A DNA stretch of 64,000 nucleotides from the NCBI GenBank assembly GCA_903821905.1, contig CAIJMQ010000121.1, positions 1 through 64,000 of the forward strand, in the 5' to 3' direction. The notes under the pieces were generated by a model. It did not search any database. It was not told where the DNA came from and saw only the letters and a program-made list of their open reading frames with translations. Shown here piece after piece: positions 56,201 to 63,640 of this stretch; the stretch's first letter is position 1; each line of letters begins with the position of its first letter. The stretch comes from an uncultured bacterium. Lineage in GTDB: Bacteria > CAIJMQ01. The translations under genes were made by a program, and so were the position numbers.

Positions 56201-57971
56201 TGCCTTCCATGCTTGAACCTATTCTAAGTGTTTTGTTTGCATCTCTTATGTATGCTGATATTGTTCCTGTGCCGTTTGGGGTTCCGTTTAAATAATGGGT
56301 TACTTCTGTTCCCGACATCCTAACTGCTAAATATTGCCAACCAAAAGAAGGGCTACTCGTTGCCGGAACGGAATCAGATACAACACCACTGCCACCGGAG
56401 AATGACGGAATACCGTCGTCCAAATAGTAATCATATGGCGCAGGTATGTCATTCTTGGTCTTACCAACTAAACCTCTGTATCCTACAAAATCTGTAACTT
56501 TAACCCATAACGAAATTGTAATATTTCCGGTAATAGCTAAACTGGAGGAATCAGGCACAATGATAGAATCTCCGGATGTAAACTCATCGGCTCCGTCTAT
56601 TTGCGCTGCAGTATCTTTGCTAATGGAACCCAAAGGCGTGCCATCGTTACTGTTAAAGGTTGAATCATATCGAGTATCAGAAGAATCTTCCTCCAAATGC
56701 TGAACCATCATATAATTAGAATCCCACACATTTTCCGTATCTTGTGCATCTTGAGCACTAGGATTGCCGTAATACATATATATAATAGTAGTATCTGCTG
56801 AGCTTATCTCCGGCACTTTTACCCAGACTACAGAATTGCTACCTTTATCCCATTTTTCTATTTCGTATTTTAATGGATTGCCTTCGGAATCAGTGAATCT
56901 TATATCTGCACCAGCATCTTTTGTATTATTGTAATCGATGCGGGAAGAATCAAGTTTCACACACAGCGGGAAATTCTCTAAATTTGCATCTATCTTGGTA
57001 TAGTCTATGCTGAGTTTTTTCCTGAAATTCCATTTTTCATATTTAACTACTGAACCATCTCCTGTATTAGCAGCCCAAGCTGTATCGTATTCAGTATTGG
57101 TTCTATCAGAAATAGAATTGGCAGATACATCTTGAGGAGAAACGGATGTTTTGTCTCTGAACCTGTCTATATGAATGAGTGCGGTATCTTGACCAATAAT
57201 AGAATGGTCGGCTGGCAAGCCAGAGATAGTGGTAAGAATATTGGGATTGGTTGTTTTATCTATATCTTTTATTTCTAAAACATAGGTGTTGGTTTTAGCT
57301 CGGTTATCGCTCTTAAAATCTATTTTCATTCCCGGCAGAATGCCGGTATCTTCGCTGTAAAGGTTGAACATGGTATCGCCGGCATCAAAACTACTGTAAT
57401 AATAAGGCGTTACTATTGCAGTATCGGGAGGTTCTATCCTGCCCTCACTGGCGAGTTGGGTAACTGACGAATCTTCATCTGATTTATCTGTTATCCATAC
57501 TCTCTCATTGCTTTGATTGGCAGAAACGGCAACCGGTTCGGCAAATCCCCCTGCTCTCACTAGCTCCATATAGATAGGAGAATCTGTTACATCCTCGGTT
57601 TTGTTATTAAAATTATAGAATTCTACAATCCAAGAATCCTGACCATCACCATCAAATTTTATGCTCTGAATCTCATAAACATTTTTTCTATCATCTCCGA
57701 AACTTAATTTTAAACCCGGATAGAATAAAGCTGTGGGATTAGTGTTAACTCTTATTTCACTATCTGTTAAACTTACGTCTTCTTTAGGGTCTCCTGCTAC
57801 ACTTATAACAGTCGGTGCGTGGCCTTCTTTGTAAAGACGGCTTACTTGCTCATTACCTGTATCTGCTACCCACGCGTCTGAAAATGCGTATGAAGGGAAA
57901 AGAAGCGCAAGGATAATAACAAGTATTAAATTTTCCCTGAAGAATTTGTTTTTTATTAATCTGTTATTCAT
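47262..57971 (-). CDS. Giant exported surface protein with nested DUF2341, LamG, kelch-like and NHL-like domains
   Basis: A 3569-residue protein with signal peptide (1-32). In order: NHL-like segments with a small repeated module (GLKLSFGDDRKNVYEI type, seen four times in the protein); DUF2341 (about 314-417) with LamG-type domain (430-620); seven kelch-like blades (664-985); two sialidase-like repeats (1078-1184); a second DUF2341 (1190-1304) whose LamG (to 2047) is split by about 540 residues (1343-1884); two more sialidase-like repeats, the second split by six NHL-like repeats (2133-2394); four further sialidase-like repeats (to 2601); NHL-like repeats (2611-2784); and Ig/Y_Y_Y-like C-terminal domains. 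No CFI-box or known sorting signal is seen at the end. An adhesin or glycan-binding role is inferred. It lies 32 bases after the giant GspK-like gene. Confidence 0.9.
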   Translation of the reverse strand: MNNRLIKNKFFRENLILVIILALLFPSYAFSDAWVADTGNEQVSRLYKEGHAPTVISVAGDPKEDVSLTDSEIRVNTNPTALFYPGLKLSFGDDRKNVYEIQSIKFDGDGQDSWIVEFYNFNNKTEDVTDSPIYMELVRAGGFAEPVAVSANQSNERVWITDKSDEDSSVTQLASEGRIEPPDTAIVTPYYYSSFDAGDTMFNLYSEDTGILPGMKIDFKSDNRAKTNTYVLEIKDIDKTTNPNILTTISGLPADHSIIGQDTALIHIDRFRDKTSVSPQDVSANSISDRTNTEYDTAWAANTGDGSVVKYEKWNFRKKLSIDYTKIDANLENFPLCVKLDSSRIDYNNTKDAGADIRFTDSEGNPLKYEIEKWDKGSNSVVWVKVPEISSADTTIIYMYYGNPSAQDAQDTENVWDSNYMMVQHLEEDSSDTRYDSTFNSNDGTPLGSISKDTAAQIDGADEFTSGDSIIVPDSSSLAITGNITISLWVKVTDFVGYRGLVGKTKNDIPAPYDYYLDDGIPSFSGGSGVVSDSVPATSSPSFGWQYLAVRMSGTEVTHYLNGTPNGTGTISAYIRDANKTLRIGSSMEGTIDEVRISNIARSSAWIKASYYSECDTPSAHLVTFGDEENIRYAGVSKVKVFNSPKSISVNSSNGEAWVATPEPNLKLYGGSYASSGSNRAKVYRYDGGSTWTDLGKFTPFGNPGSSAYCLAVYNNKLYVGTADQASVFYYDGSTWKDTWLGGSSVYSLVVYDGKLYAGTDSSNGARVYRYDGGHSWTDVGRLGSDEDVLSLAVYNDQLYAGTYPSGGVYRYDGGTTWEPVGGLGNHVFSLAVYDDGVYGEKLYAGTYPSGHVYRYDGPITSGGGGYKWTDLGHLGPLIPPLGANTSVDSLIVYNGKLYGGTSPSGHVYRYDGLDSEKHGIWSDLGQLGSNDTVTSLAVYNGKLHAGTSPSGHVYRYNGPNNWTDLGQLDTKQGVYSLAVYDETLHYDETTPSYAPAVVKLSKDGYKTINATINQYHSIGTATITLTDTSELDTGINISFGNNLTDVYMIGGIESDTQIVIASPLKESLGAQSQWFPIPWLLERGNGEASSPQIAISGTNAVSVWQQNDGAANSIYSNYSIDGGTSWGDSQLLELGSEEADSPQIAMSGSTAVAVWQQSDGAANSIYSNYSTDGGATWHDSQILEGTHGKWQYRKPIFIDHTKIDTDLTDFPLCVELNPTRIDYSNTQDSGQDIRFVSSEDTPLKYEIEKWDETDTSTIWVKIPKVSSTDSTIIYMYYGNPDATDAQDAANVWDSNFKLVTHMKDDPNVSSIKDSTTYANNGTKTSANKPIETAGEISKAQNFLEDPVVVQASTVIGTSTISSATQYPNQRKTFYAAGLHWVWYVDGTNFGYRTSADGATWSSFTSVGAVNGGAAYGYSGSACFDGTYVHYVRFTYPTGTNYIYYRRGTPVSDGSITWNAAEQLVITNPGNYNYLAPMIAIDSNGYAWIGMYRSVSAASTTYLPLVFKNANNNGTWSTASGFPYALSATNDTTWRVSILPLTGGKVYAIYSRDGQPGKGKLWNGSTWGSEETTMADAELGYGHSAVANGDDIYLVYLNNTLATGIMYNKRIGSTGLWGTEAAVQASAATAMVPVLSMDPATNNLYCFWAGAPTAVHIYYKKCVNGTWDTNPTDTNWSVSGQPMQSYESGGDLYETFYGATTWKSQSFISTINDNLFRVEFYLQRGAGTNNVPITVKIYAADAQNKPTGSALYTGTISSFTPGGGAAWRTHILTTPLSVLAGQKYCLVLGAPTGTAAQYYQWYVDSTSPTYTDGNWAFSADTELTWTADINKDGYFRALFESSFPSNDTLSCFYQSYSSKIGVEYMTRGATPYNVKFGFLQLPSTVKVNMGSNASLNLNTAGTLEAWVSDTGTTNSNMYIVGTEDITTDTNGYSLSAHQNRILFEIADTTLSNKVDVTPSLGTTWHNIVGTWNGTNLKLYQDGTNIGTAVQTLNPNPISASGLWIGADPQNAFKRNFSGTIDEVRISDVARSSAWIKAQYNSMIDNLITFGNAEETATTLGPIPSLDIAMDGNKVVVVWQQNSSTYYNYSINGGTSWYWGGSQLLGQGNDAALSPQVAMSGNNAAAVWQGSEGWMTLGGFYYPYGISYDSSTGYIYVADTVNHRIVKTKMDGTGWTAYGSYGSGAGQFSGPEGISYDSSTGYIYVLDSGNDRIVKTKMDGTGWTTLGGFTSYIEGGISYDSSTGYIYVADTDNSRIIKTKIDGTGWTTLGGFAYPYGISYDSSTGYIYVSDEGNSSIVKTKIDGSGWTILGGFSWPTGISYDSSTGYIYVTDIDNSCIIKTKIDGTGWTTYGSAGSGAGQFSGPEGISYDSSTGYIYVADTGNSRIVKTKGTGIGGGNIVSSYSINSGASWSDSQLLEMGSEEADSPQIAMSGNNAVAVWQQSSSVYSNYSSDGGATWGDSQLLEQGNGGASSPQIAINSDTAVAVWQQYDGPVYSIYSNYSSDGGATWHDSQLLEMDNDWAFSPQIAINSDTAVAVWKQYDGTANSIYFNYSSDGGATWHDSQLIEQDNGEASSPQVAMSGNNAVAVWQQDDGDTNSIFAYNIFLNQPSFVTPSFTIPVGRELARIDGFLNPISVSVNSNSGDCWVADDDPNTDTDDTVVWIKGNIGEADITTAGYDITNDVGSHKIIKGFNNPVSVAVDPVSGDCWVACQGEDGGDSYIVRLDKEITNGYDISGSGNLHTKIYGFSSPTSVSVDPSTGECWVVDSGDSQIVRLAPEGHRYTGYTVLGSYAISDTEITLANPTTGTSDTDLYRPLKVSFGSFTTDIEPVYELKSVSYPSADTTIIELASGLEAVVSGGAGVYKELARVGGVSSPKDVSAFRGPDLGQGLHPWGLQIRELYVVDKDKIPVDQDDGWEPFPAMAPVHDATPQFRWKYLDVDGSGLPLKSYQIQIYTINKEGGNHFVPVWDSDIQVIQPGIDIMPGQWIYTDWDKVSGTTKENDSTSIYSADHYSPPFDLDDCPDLSQIFDDVTDTSTGDHTFYVQLTVKNKNDVEDTYPELISDALNSYSPITFTLDRTPPGAYLVCGTGTQESGKQVNVPATTKGPIKINNGDSIANYLQTDNYYWDEVCVEWDGGNTEIVQTDSPWIPTKDVTVRVKVKDRNNENLAEVGDPSHKGHNPATIEFDEKDTDCSGISINKGSAQYRYSLATSPEPRVWSQWQDCSEIRLYDETILPYHVGNVIKETDETRNTFVWLYANVKFDNGDTNLIQFRIKDEGNLEVKKDLNDTTTVWITPNMGYSHADTESVEIVTGHPVEFQVASNTYGYSIQINADVPQVILTQYPSNPFPHTYASFRWTKIDTTECRYKSKLEHWTGTVWTTDYDPSYYDPSNDIGDWSLVPGTTDATSTSFENLTVGTWYRFLVKAKDQNGSSCVQSLVPRRVSADVIWVWYVSPEVPDTIITYGPSDQTSGDVTFRFTGVGGMPPYEYRHYLIGKDSGWTGWVPLDNSASYLGLKEGTYIFEVQAREQNNHNNFDQTPARKIFTVVDPNHPPYSTVSPDNLYKYFREIGE
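50170..50770 (-). repeat. Four sialidase-like repeats, near-identical at DNA level
   Basis: Units of about 50 codons, SPQIAxSGxxAVAVWQQ...SNYSSDGGATWxDSQLLE. Long identical base runs, for example over the GGATWHDSQ codons, point to recent tandem duplication. Related units lie at 51580-51780 and 54420-54740. Confidence 0.85.
50790..51575 (-). repeat. Six-copy NHL-like repeat array
   Basis: Six copies of GISYDSSTGYIYVxDxxNxxIVKTKxDGTGW, each about 40-48 codons, with nearly identical DNA over the GISYDSSTGYIYV codons. Such an array could form a six-bladed propeller. It interrupts a sialidase-like repeat. Confidence 0.85.
52320..53945 (-). other. In-frame 1.6 kb insertion inside the second LamG domain
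   Basis: The LamG opening breaks off at GEISKAQNFLEDP and resumes at VKVNMGSNASLNLNTAGTLEAWV. Between lie about 540 residues of a sialidase-like propeller (FGYRTSADGATWSS, IYYRRG) and a beta-sandwich. The DNA looks richer in G+C than its flanks by eye. Confidence 0.7.
54420..54740 (-). repeat. First pair of sialidase-like repeats
   Basis: Two copies of the same unit as at 50170-50770 (AVWQQSDGAANSIYSNYSTDG). The second copy runs straight into the second DUF2341 domain. Confidence 0.8.
55030..55990 (-). repeat. Seven kelch-like blades
   Basis: Seven units of about 38-55 codons built as VYRYDGGxxWTDLGxLG...VxSLAVYNGKLYAGT. Seven units are enough to close a seven-bladed beta-propeller. Confidence 0.8.
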
Positions 57972-58003
57972 AATCTTTTAATTTTTACTTTTACATTTTA
58001 CTA

Positions 58004-61000
58004 CTATCTCTCCATTACCACTATATATTTCTTCTCGCCTAAAATCTCGTATGTTTTATGATCATGACTAACAGTTCCATTATCGCTTTCTCTAAGCGCC
58101 TGCCCCTGCGATATTATCGTGAAAACTTTGGATTTGGTTGTTATGAGATTTGAGATTTTGGAGAAAGTATTTAAATCAATAGCCTTATGACCGGAGCTAC
58201 CTTCTACATCCAAAATTTCCCCGATGGTGTGGAATGGGCTATTATTCTTTCTATGAGCTACTATAGAATCAGCAATATCTTTATCTATTCCCGGCAATGC
58301 CTGCAACACCACTGTATCAGCCGTGTTAATGTTTATTACTCCGTAGGTTTTGTATTCAGGAGCTAAAATGGCAGCGTCAAAATAAAGAGAAATGACATCA
58401 GTATCAGGCGGGGCAATCTCCAACTGGAGAAATTCACCATCACTTCCGCTAGGGATTTTTCCTCCGATAGTTATCTGCCCAAAACAGGCAATATTATCTT
58501 CTGAAAAAGACACAACTCTGGTTTCGCCGGATGGCTCAACTCCTGTTGTCACTGTTACCAGCATTGTATCTGAAACATCAATGCTATGTCTGGACACTTT
58601 GCCTGAAATATAGAGAGTATAAATACCGGTATCAGGATTAATTCGCTGATTTATACCCCATGTCCAAATACCAGGACTACCACCCAGAGCGGAAATAGAA
58701 TAAAAGGGTGTCAAAAATGTATCACCAGCTGGTTGTTCAGGATCCCATCCCACCCCAGAATAATATGTAGAATTCTCCGCTTCCAATCTCTTCGCAGATA
58801 CTGTAATTTTATCGGCAAGCGCTCTGATTTCATCTATATAGTCATTGTTGCTATTAGATAAATAACCTAAACGAGACCATTCATTCGTAGTATCGCATAT
58901 GCTTACTTCCTTTATATCCCCTATTGTAGCAAACGGCAAATTTCGTATTTCCATATTAACATCCAAGGCTTTGTTATATATGCTATTTTCCCCACCCGGA
59001 GTTCCGCCTTTAATACTTGGCACTTCCGAATCAGCATTATTAAGATGCCAAAAATCATCTACTCCATCGCCATCCAAATCATAAATAGCAGTCGGGTCAT
59101 TTTTCTCCAGAGCTATAAATCCATACACAGGAGTAATAGTGTCAACTCCCGGAATATTTTGAATATAACAGACCTGATTTATATCCTTTGCCCGATAATT
59201 GACCTGCGCCACGATTTTTCTGTCAGCCAATGGGCCTTTCCACAATGTAACAGCCTTAAGTGGAAAGAATATGTAATAGTTGGATGGCACTGAAATGCTA
59301 ATGAGATCCCCATCCCAAGCCCACTTGGTATTTATAGTTATTTTATTTGAAGTATTACTTATAATCTGTCGTGTAATCTGTCGTAGTTCAGCCCCACCAC
59401 TTGTCGTATTAACTGTCATATTAGCCGTAATAGTTGCGCCTTTCCATTGGTCAACATCCCAAGTTTTGGTAACTTCAGTTAAGGTATTGTTATCCACGCC
59501 CGTAGGAATTCCAGAATCTTCCCACTGTTTAGGAATAATCGGGGAATCTTCAAAGATACCGCCCCTAAGAACAATTGTATCTCCTAAAACATTTTCTGCA
59601 ATATTTACCGGGGAAGTAGAAAGTTGAAGCGCCCGAACGTGCTTATCAAGGTCAACTCCGGGCCAAGTATTCTTAAAAGCTATGTTGTCAATTCCTGTCC
59701 CAAACCTAGCGCCTAGTTTCACATCAGGGTCCAGCATAAATTCTAAATTATCATCCCTGTCAACCGTCAATACCATATAATCTTTTGCTTCAATAATAGT
59801 ATCATTAGGAATTCTTCCCACAAAACCGCCTGAAGTAGTAAGTTCCCATCCGCCAATCTCTATATCTGTATCGGATATATTCACAAGCTCAACATATTCG
59901 CAGTCAGGTTGTTGTGAGAATTGGATATAACCAAGTCGGGCTCCCGTTTTTATAATGTGATAGGAACAACCGATATTAATGGTCGGGCTCCAATTGCCAT
60001 CTATCTCTACCGTATCGGAGGTATTATTAGTAATTGTGTGAGTCTGCCTTACTCCTGTACCGTCCATAATTTTAATAGTATCACCTACCCATTCGCCAGG
60101 TGTCCAACTATTTACTCCGGTTTTGGAACCATCCGTCAACCTGTTAATATCTGTGTCCGTAGCAGTTCCTTCTTCATCAAAAAGGTCAGGAGATGTTTTC
60201 AATACTACCGTGTAGTCACCGGGAACAAGAGGATGTCCATATTCCGGATTACTTAGCAGTTTTGGCACCCCCAAATCTTCCAGTAACCAACCGCCCATGT
60301 TATGCCCGCCAACATTATCCTCTGCTAAAACAGTATCATTTCGATCATCATTATTATATATATAAACACCAAAACTATTATCTGTTGAAGGATAAACACA
60401 ATCATCATAAGAAAGAACTCTGACCCTGTAGAAACCGCCACGTTCAAGATGAATTTTAGCGGTTATATCGGCGCCGGGCATTTTAGAATAAATGCCGGTA
60501 TCAGGCGTATCTAAATACCAATTTGTTATCCCTAATTGGTTTGGTAGTGTTCCCAATGGGTTCTGATTCTTGAAAAGGTCTTTCGCTTCCCATTGATATG
60601 CAGGCTTGACCATAATTTCATTTATCCGTATTCCTTCAATACCGCGCGCTATTGTTGGTGTTTCGGCTCCGGTTTCATCGGTAATTTTAAGAAAAGTGGA
60701 GACATTATCGGTATCGGCATAATCTATCGTATTAACTGCACATTGAGCCGCTAATCGTTTGATGTAATCATAGGTATAATCGGGAGAAGAACCAATCAAA
60801 CCTTCCCAAGCATCATACATAACTGTATAAAGAGCCGTTGCATCTTTAACAAGATTTATATTCATCCTCAAAAACCCCGAATCATTTGTATTTTCATCTG
60901 AGGAATAGACGGTGATATAGGGGTCAATATCACCTAATGCAACACCAGCATCAGCTATTTCTTCAACAACTATAAATGGGTCATCGTAGTTAGCCTCACC

Positions 61001-61909
61001 AGCATCACGAATACCATTAGGAATAATGGTATCCTTAAAATAAGGATCCCAAGCAACAAATTCATATGGGTCATCTACCCCCTCGCCTGGTTCATCACAT
61101 CCGGCATCTCCAATATATTCACCATGGTCGGGTCTACCATTACCGTTAAAATCCATTGTTGTAACATCCCAATCAGCGTCGTTGTCTATTCCGTCATATT
61201 CTAAAATAATACTGTCGGCATCGTCATCAATATTTGGTTGCCCTGCCTGTGGAAACGGTGGTGGTGTTACAATACCATCTAAACCATAACGACCACGATT
61301 TGTACCATGTACCACGCCATCTGCTAAATCCTGAGGATTGCCTAAACCCCAACCTAATTGGGTGTTACCTGCATTGAAAAATCTTTCCAAACTTATTTCA
61401 AATGGCTTCCATCCTTGAACAGCACCTCTGTTCCCTGCAGTATTTATATTTATTTTACTTGATTCATCGATTATTAGGACTGCATAACGACCAACTGTAT
61501 CGCTGCCGGTATCATCGGTAACATATATCCATTTGGACTCGTTACCACCAGTCCCATTATTTGTTACAGTTGTGTCATCTAAATTAACTTCCGAACCGCC
61601 GAAAACTGAAATATTAGAAACAGGAGTCGTGTCATACCCCCAATTTTCGCTGTATGCATCATATCCTGTATCGCCTCCGTCTGATTTAAGGACTGCAATT
61701 GCGTGGTCTATTCCCGATTTTGCGATGTAGGATGCCTTCAAACTGTTTACGTAATTGAATGCGGCTTTTTCTTCCATCCGCATTGTATACATAAATGAGA
61801 CACCTATGGCTGAAAGAATAGCAATAATCGCAACAATAATAATAAGAGCCATACCGGATTTATTTTTAGAATCTGGAATAGTATCTTGAATTTTGAATTT
61901 ATTTCTCAT
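58004..61909 (-). CDS. Giant GspK-like minor pseudopilin with lamin-tail domain
   Basis: A 1301-residue protein, about four times a normal GspK. The start has a prepilin-like site (KSG before MALIIIVAIIAILSAIG) and the helix KASYIAKSGIDHAIAVL also found in GspK. Segments resembling calcium loops follow (DFNGNGRPDHGEY). A lamin-tail (LTD) domain is visible at about 660-720 (DCEYVELVNISDTDIEIGGW), and a beta module appears twice (WxGxTIxIxDG...ISNTS). Near the C-terminus a helix-hairpin-helix, ININTADTVVLQALPGID, lies around 1190-1230, as in GspK. GspK caps the pseudopilus, so the inserted domains may be exposed at the tip. It overlaps the GspJ-like gene by ATGA and precedes the giant surface protein. 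Confidence 0.85.
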   Translation of the reverse strand: MRNKFKIQDTIPDSKNKSGMALIIIVAIIAILSAIGVSFMYTMRMEEKAAFNYVNSLKASYIAKSGIDHAIAVLKSDGGDTGYDAYSENWGYDTTPVSNISVFGGSEVNLDDTTVTNNGTGGNESKWIYVTDDTGSDTVGRYAVLIIDESSKININTAGNRGAVQGWKPFEISLERFFNAGNTQLGWGLGNPQDLADGVVHGTNRGRYGLDGIVTPPPFPQAGQPNIDDDADSIILEYDGIDNDADWDVTTMDFNGNGRPDHGEYIGDAGCDEPGEGVDDPYEFVAWDPYFKDTIIPNGIRDAGEANYDDPFIVVEEIADAGVALGDIDPYITVYSSDENTNDSGFLRMNINLVKDATALYTVMYDAWEGLIGSSPDYTYDYIKRLAAQCAVNTIDYADTDNVSTFLKITDETGAETPTIARGIEGIRINEIMVKPAYQWEAKDLFKNQNPLGTLPNQLGITNWYLDTPDTGIYSKMPGADITAKIHLERGGFYRVRVLSYDDCVYPSTDNSFGVYIYNNDDRNDTVLAEDNVGGHNMGGWLLEDLGVPKLLSNPEYGHPLVPGDYTVVLKTSPDLFDEEGTATDTDINRLTDGSKTGVNSWTPGEWVGDTIKIMDGTGVRQTHTITNNTSDTVEIDGNWSPTINIGCSYHIIKTGARLGYIQFSQQPDCEYVELVNISDTDIEIGGWELTTSGGFVGRIPNDTIIEAKDYMVLTVDRDDNLEFMLDPDVKLGARFGTGIDNIAFKNTWPGVDLDKHVRALQLSTSPVNIAENVLGDTIVLRGGIFEDSPIIPKQWEDSGIPTGVDNNTLTEVTKTWDVDQWKGATITANMTVNTTSGGAELRQITRQIISNTSNKITINTKWAWDGDLISISVPSNYYIFFPLKAVTLWKGPLADRKIVAQVNYRAKDINQVCYIQNIPGVDTITPVYGFIALEKNDPTAIYDLDGDGVDDFWHLNNADSEVPSIKGGTPGGENSIYNKALDVNMEIRNLPFATIGDIKEVSICDTTNEWSRLGYLSNSNNDYIDEIRALADKITVSAKRLEAENSTYYSGVGWDPEQPAGDTFLTPFYSISALGGSPGIWTWGINQRINPDTGIYTLYISGKVSRHSIDVSDTMLVTVTTGVEPSGETRVVSFSEDNIACFGQITIGGKIPSGSDGEFLQLEIAPPDTDVISLYFDAAILAPEYKTYGVININTADTVVLQALPGIDKDIADSIVAHRKNNSPFHTIGEILDVEGSSGHKAIDLNTFSKISNLITTKSKVFTIISQGQALRESDNGTVSHDHKTYEILGEKKYIVVMER

Positions 61910-62571
61910 TGTCTGCTCCCCGGTATATTTACAACAGTAATGAAAGTGTCATGTCTTATATCGTCTTTCTCCGGCTCATATTGCATAACAAGAGTAATTT
62001 TTACTGCTTTAGGTAAAGCATAAATTCCCGGGGAAGTTGATATTGTAGCTCTCTCGAACTTGGAGGTAGTTTTATCCCAATATTCAAATTTAAGGTCACT
62101 CACACTACCAATTAATGCATCACTATCTTGATTCCCGTGTCTGGTATTAAAATCAAAATCAGTTGAATTCGAAGTATAATGTCTCATAACAGTATCCGCC
62201 TTATTATCACCTGCAGTACCATTCAACCAATACCCCACTTCACATAAATCGCCTTTTTCATTAGGGATAATAAAATAAAATTCATCTCCTATACTATTTG
62301 TTCGGTCTCCACTAGCCACATTCCAAAGTTCGTAATGAGCTCCTATCCTTTCATCTACCATTGCTTGTTCTATTTCTCTTGACATCATATCAAGAGCAGC
62401 TCGTGCTTCTGAATAAATAAGCGCTTTGTTGGAGCCCCTTCTCTGAGAAAACAAACTGCCCTGAAACACCGAAAATACGGTTGAAGATATAACCGCCAAA
62501 ATAGCAACAACAACCATTACCTCTATAAGAGTCAATCCCATTGCGGATTTAAAAATTTTTAATTTATTCAT
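61906..62571 (-). CDS. GspJ/PilW-like pseudopilin (second set)
   Basis: A 221-residue pseudopilin. The leader ends AMG before LTLIEVMVVVAILAV (Glu at +5). The helix ALIYSEARAALDMMSREIEQAM is typical of GspJ/PilW. Beta strands follow. It overlaps both neighbours by ATGA. Confidence 0.85.
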   Translation of the reverse strand: MNKLKIFKSAMGLTLIEVMVVVAILAVISSTVFSVFQGSLFSQRRGSNKALIYSEARAALDMMSREIEQAMVDERIGAHYELWNVASGDRTNSIGDEFYFIIPNEKGDLCEVGYWLNGTAGDNKADTVMRHYTSNSTDFDFNTRHGNQDSDALIGSVSDLKFEYWDKTTSKFERATISTSPGIYALPKAVKITLVMQYEPEKDDIRHDTFITVVNIPGSRQ

Positions 62572-63119
62572 CGGTATTTCTCATAAAAAGGGTTTGAAAT
62601 GTAAGTGATAAATGTATCGGCTCTTTCCTTATCAGCTTCCATCCAGTAAACAGCGACATAAACTTTTTGGCTTAACAAAACATCGTCCCAATCTCCAGGT
62701 CGTCCAATAATTCCATTTCCGTTTGCATCCCAATCCTCAACTTTAATATATACATCCATCCCAGTAGTATCTCTATAGTCATATTCAATAAAAGGGAAAT
62801 GATTAGTGTAATCTATTTTTGCATCTGTATCAGTAAATGGACCTGTATCTTGGCGTGCCAACTCAAAATATCCTACTCCATCAACATTGGTTGAAGCTAG
62901 ATCATCGACTGTATCATAAATAGATGCGGCTGTTTTTATATTTTCTATTACTCTCTGGGCAAGAATACTTGCTGCTGAAAAGTTGGATGCTCTGCGGGAA
63001 GCTTTTAATCCGATAGGAAAAAGATTCGCCAATGCAACCAAAGCTATGGATAGGATAGCAAGAGATATGGCAATTTCAAGAAGAGTCATACCCTTATTAT
63101 TAATTCTTAACTTTTTCAT
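62568..63119 (-). CDS. GspI/PilV-like pseudopilin (second set)
   Basis: A 183-residue pseudopilin with leader ending NKG before MTLLEIAISLAILSIALVALANLFPIG. The helix RRASNFSAASILAQRVIENIK is typical of GspI/PilV. It is longer than the first-set GspI (134). A DWDANGNGIIGRPGDWDD segment resembles a calcium loop. Confidence 0.85.
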   Translation of the reverse strand: MKKLRINNKGMTLLEIAISLAILSIALVALANLFPIGLKASRRASNFSAASILAQRVIENIKTAASIYDTVDDLASTNVDGVGYFELARQDTGPFTDTDAKIDYTNHFPFIEYDYRDTTGMDVYIKVEDWDANGNGIIGRPGDWDDVLLSQKVYVAVYWMEADKERADTFITYISNPFYEKYR

Positions 63120-63637
63120 TCTACTGTTACCCTTCCCGTAAGACTATTAAAGGTAATTCTTTTAGTGTCAGAAGTAGATTCTTCCAAAAGAATAATCGAT
63201 GCATTTGCCGTACATCCGCCATTTGGTTTAAATTCTATCCAGTATATATCTCCACCGGGAGGATAACTAAATGATGTTGAGAGTTTCCAGTCACTGGTAG
63301 AATCATCAAACTTCACAAATTCAGGTAATTTCTGCCAATTTTCTGAAACAGTATCTACACCATTTTCATTAAGATAAATACCGACAGCTTGATTAACCGT
63401 ATCCAAAACTGCCCTGTAATGTTTTCTATATGTAATAGCAGCTTCACGGCTTTTTCTTAAAGCGGACATAACCATATCGCTACCTGCTCTTAAATTACGG
63501 CCGCGCGCAAAACTTCTGAAAACCGGCATTGAAGCAGCAATTAATATAGCTATAATCGCCACCACCACCATCAGCTCCATAAAGCTGAAGCCTGCTTTAT
63601 TTGACCGGCAATTGATGGATTTTTGATTTTTATCCAT
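63116..63637 (-). CDS. GspH/FimT-like pseudopilin (second set)
   Basis: A 173-residue pseudopilin. Leader of about 15 residues ending KAG before FSFMELMVVVAIIAILIAASMPVF. The GspH/FimT domain follows (SALRKSREAAITYRKHYRAVLD ... ITFNSLTGRVTVE), whose closing strand is typical. It begins 3 bases after the partial GspG-like gene and overlaps the GspI-like start by ATGA. Confidence 0.86.
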   Translation of the reverse strand: MDKNQKSINCRSNKAGFSFMELMVVVAIIAILIAASMPVFRSFARGRNLRAGSDMVMSALRKSREAAITYRKHYRAVLDTVNQAVGIYLNENGVDTVSENWQKLPEFVKFDDSTSDWKLSTSFSYPPGGDIYWIEFKPNGGCTANASIILLEESTSDTKRITFNSLTGRVTVE

Positions 63638-63640
63638 AAT

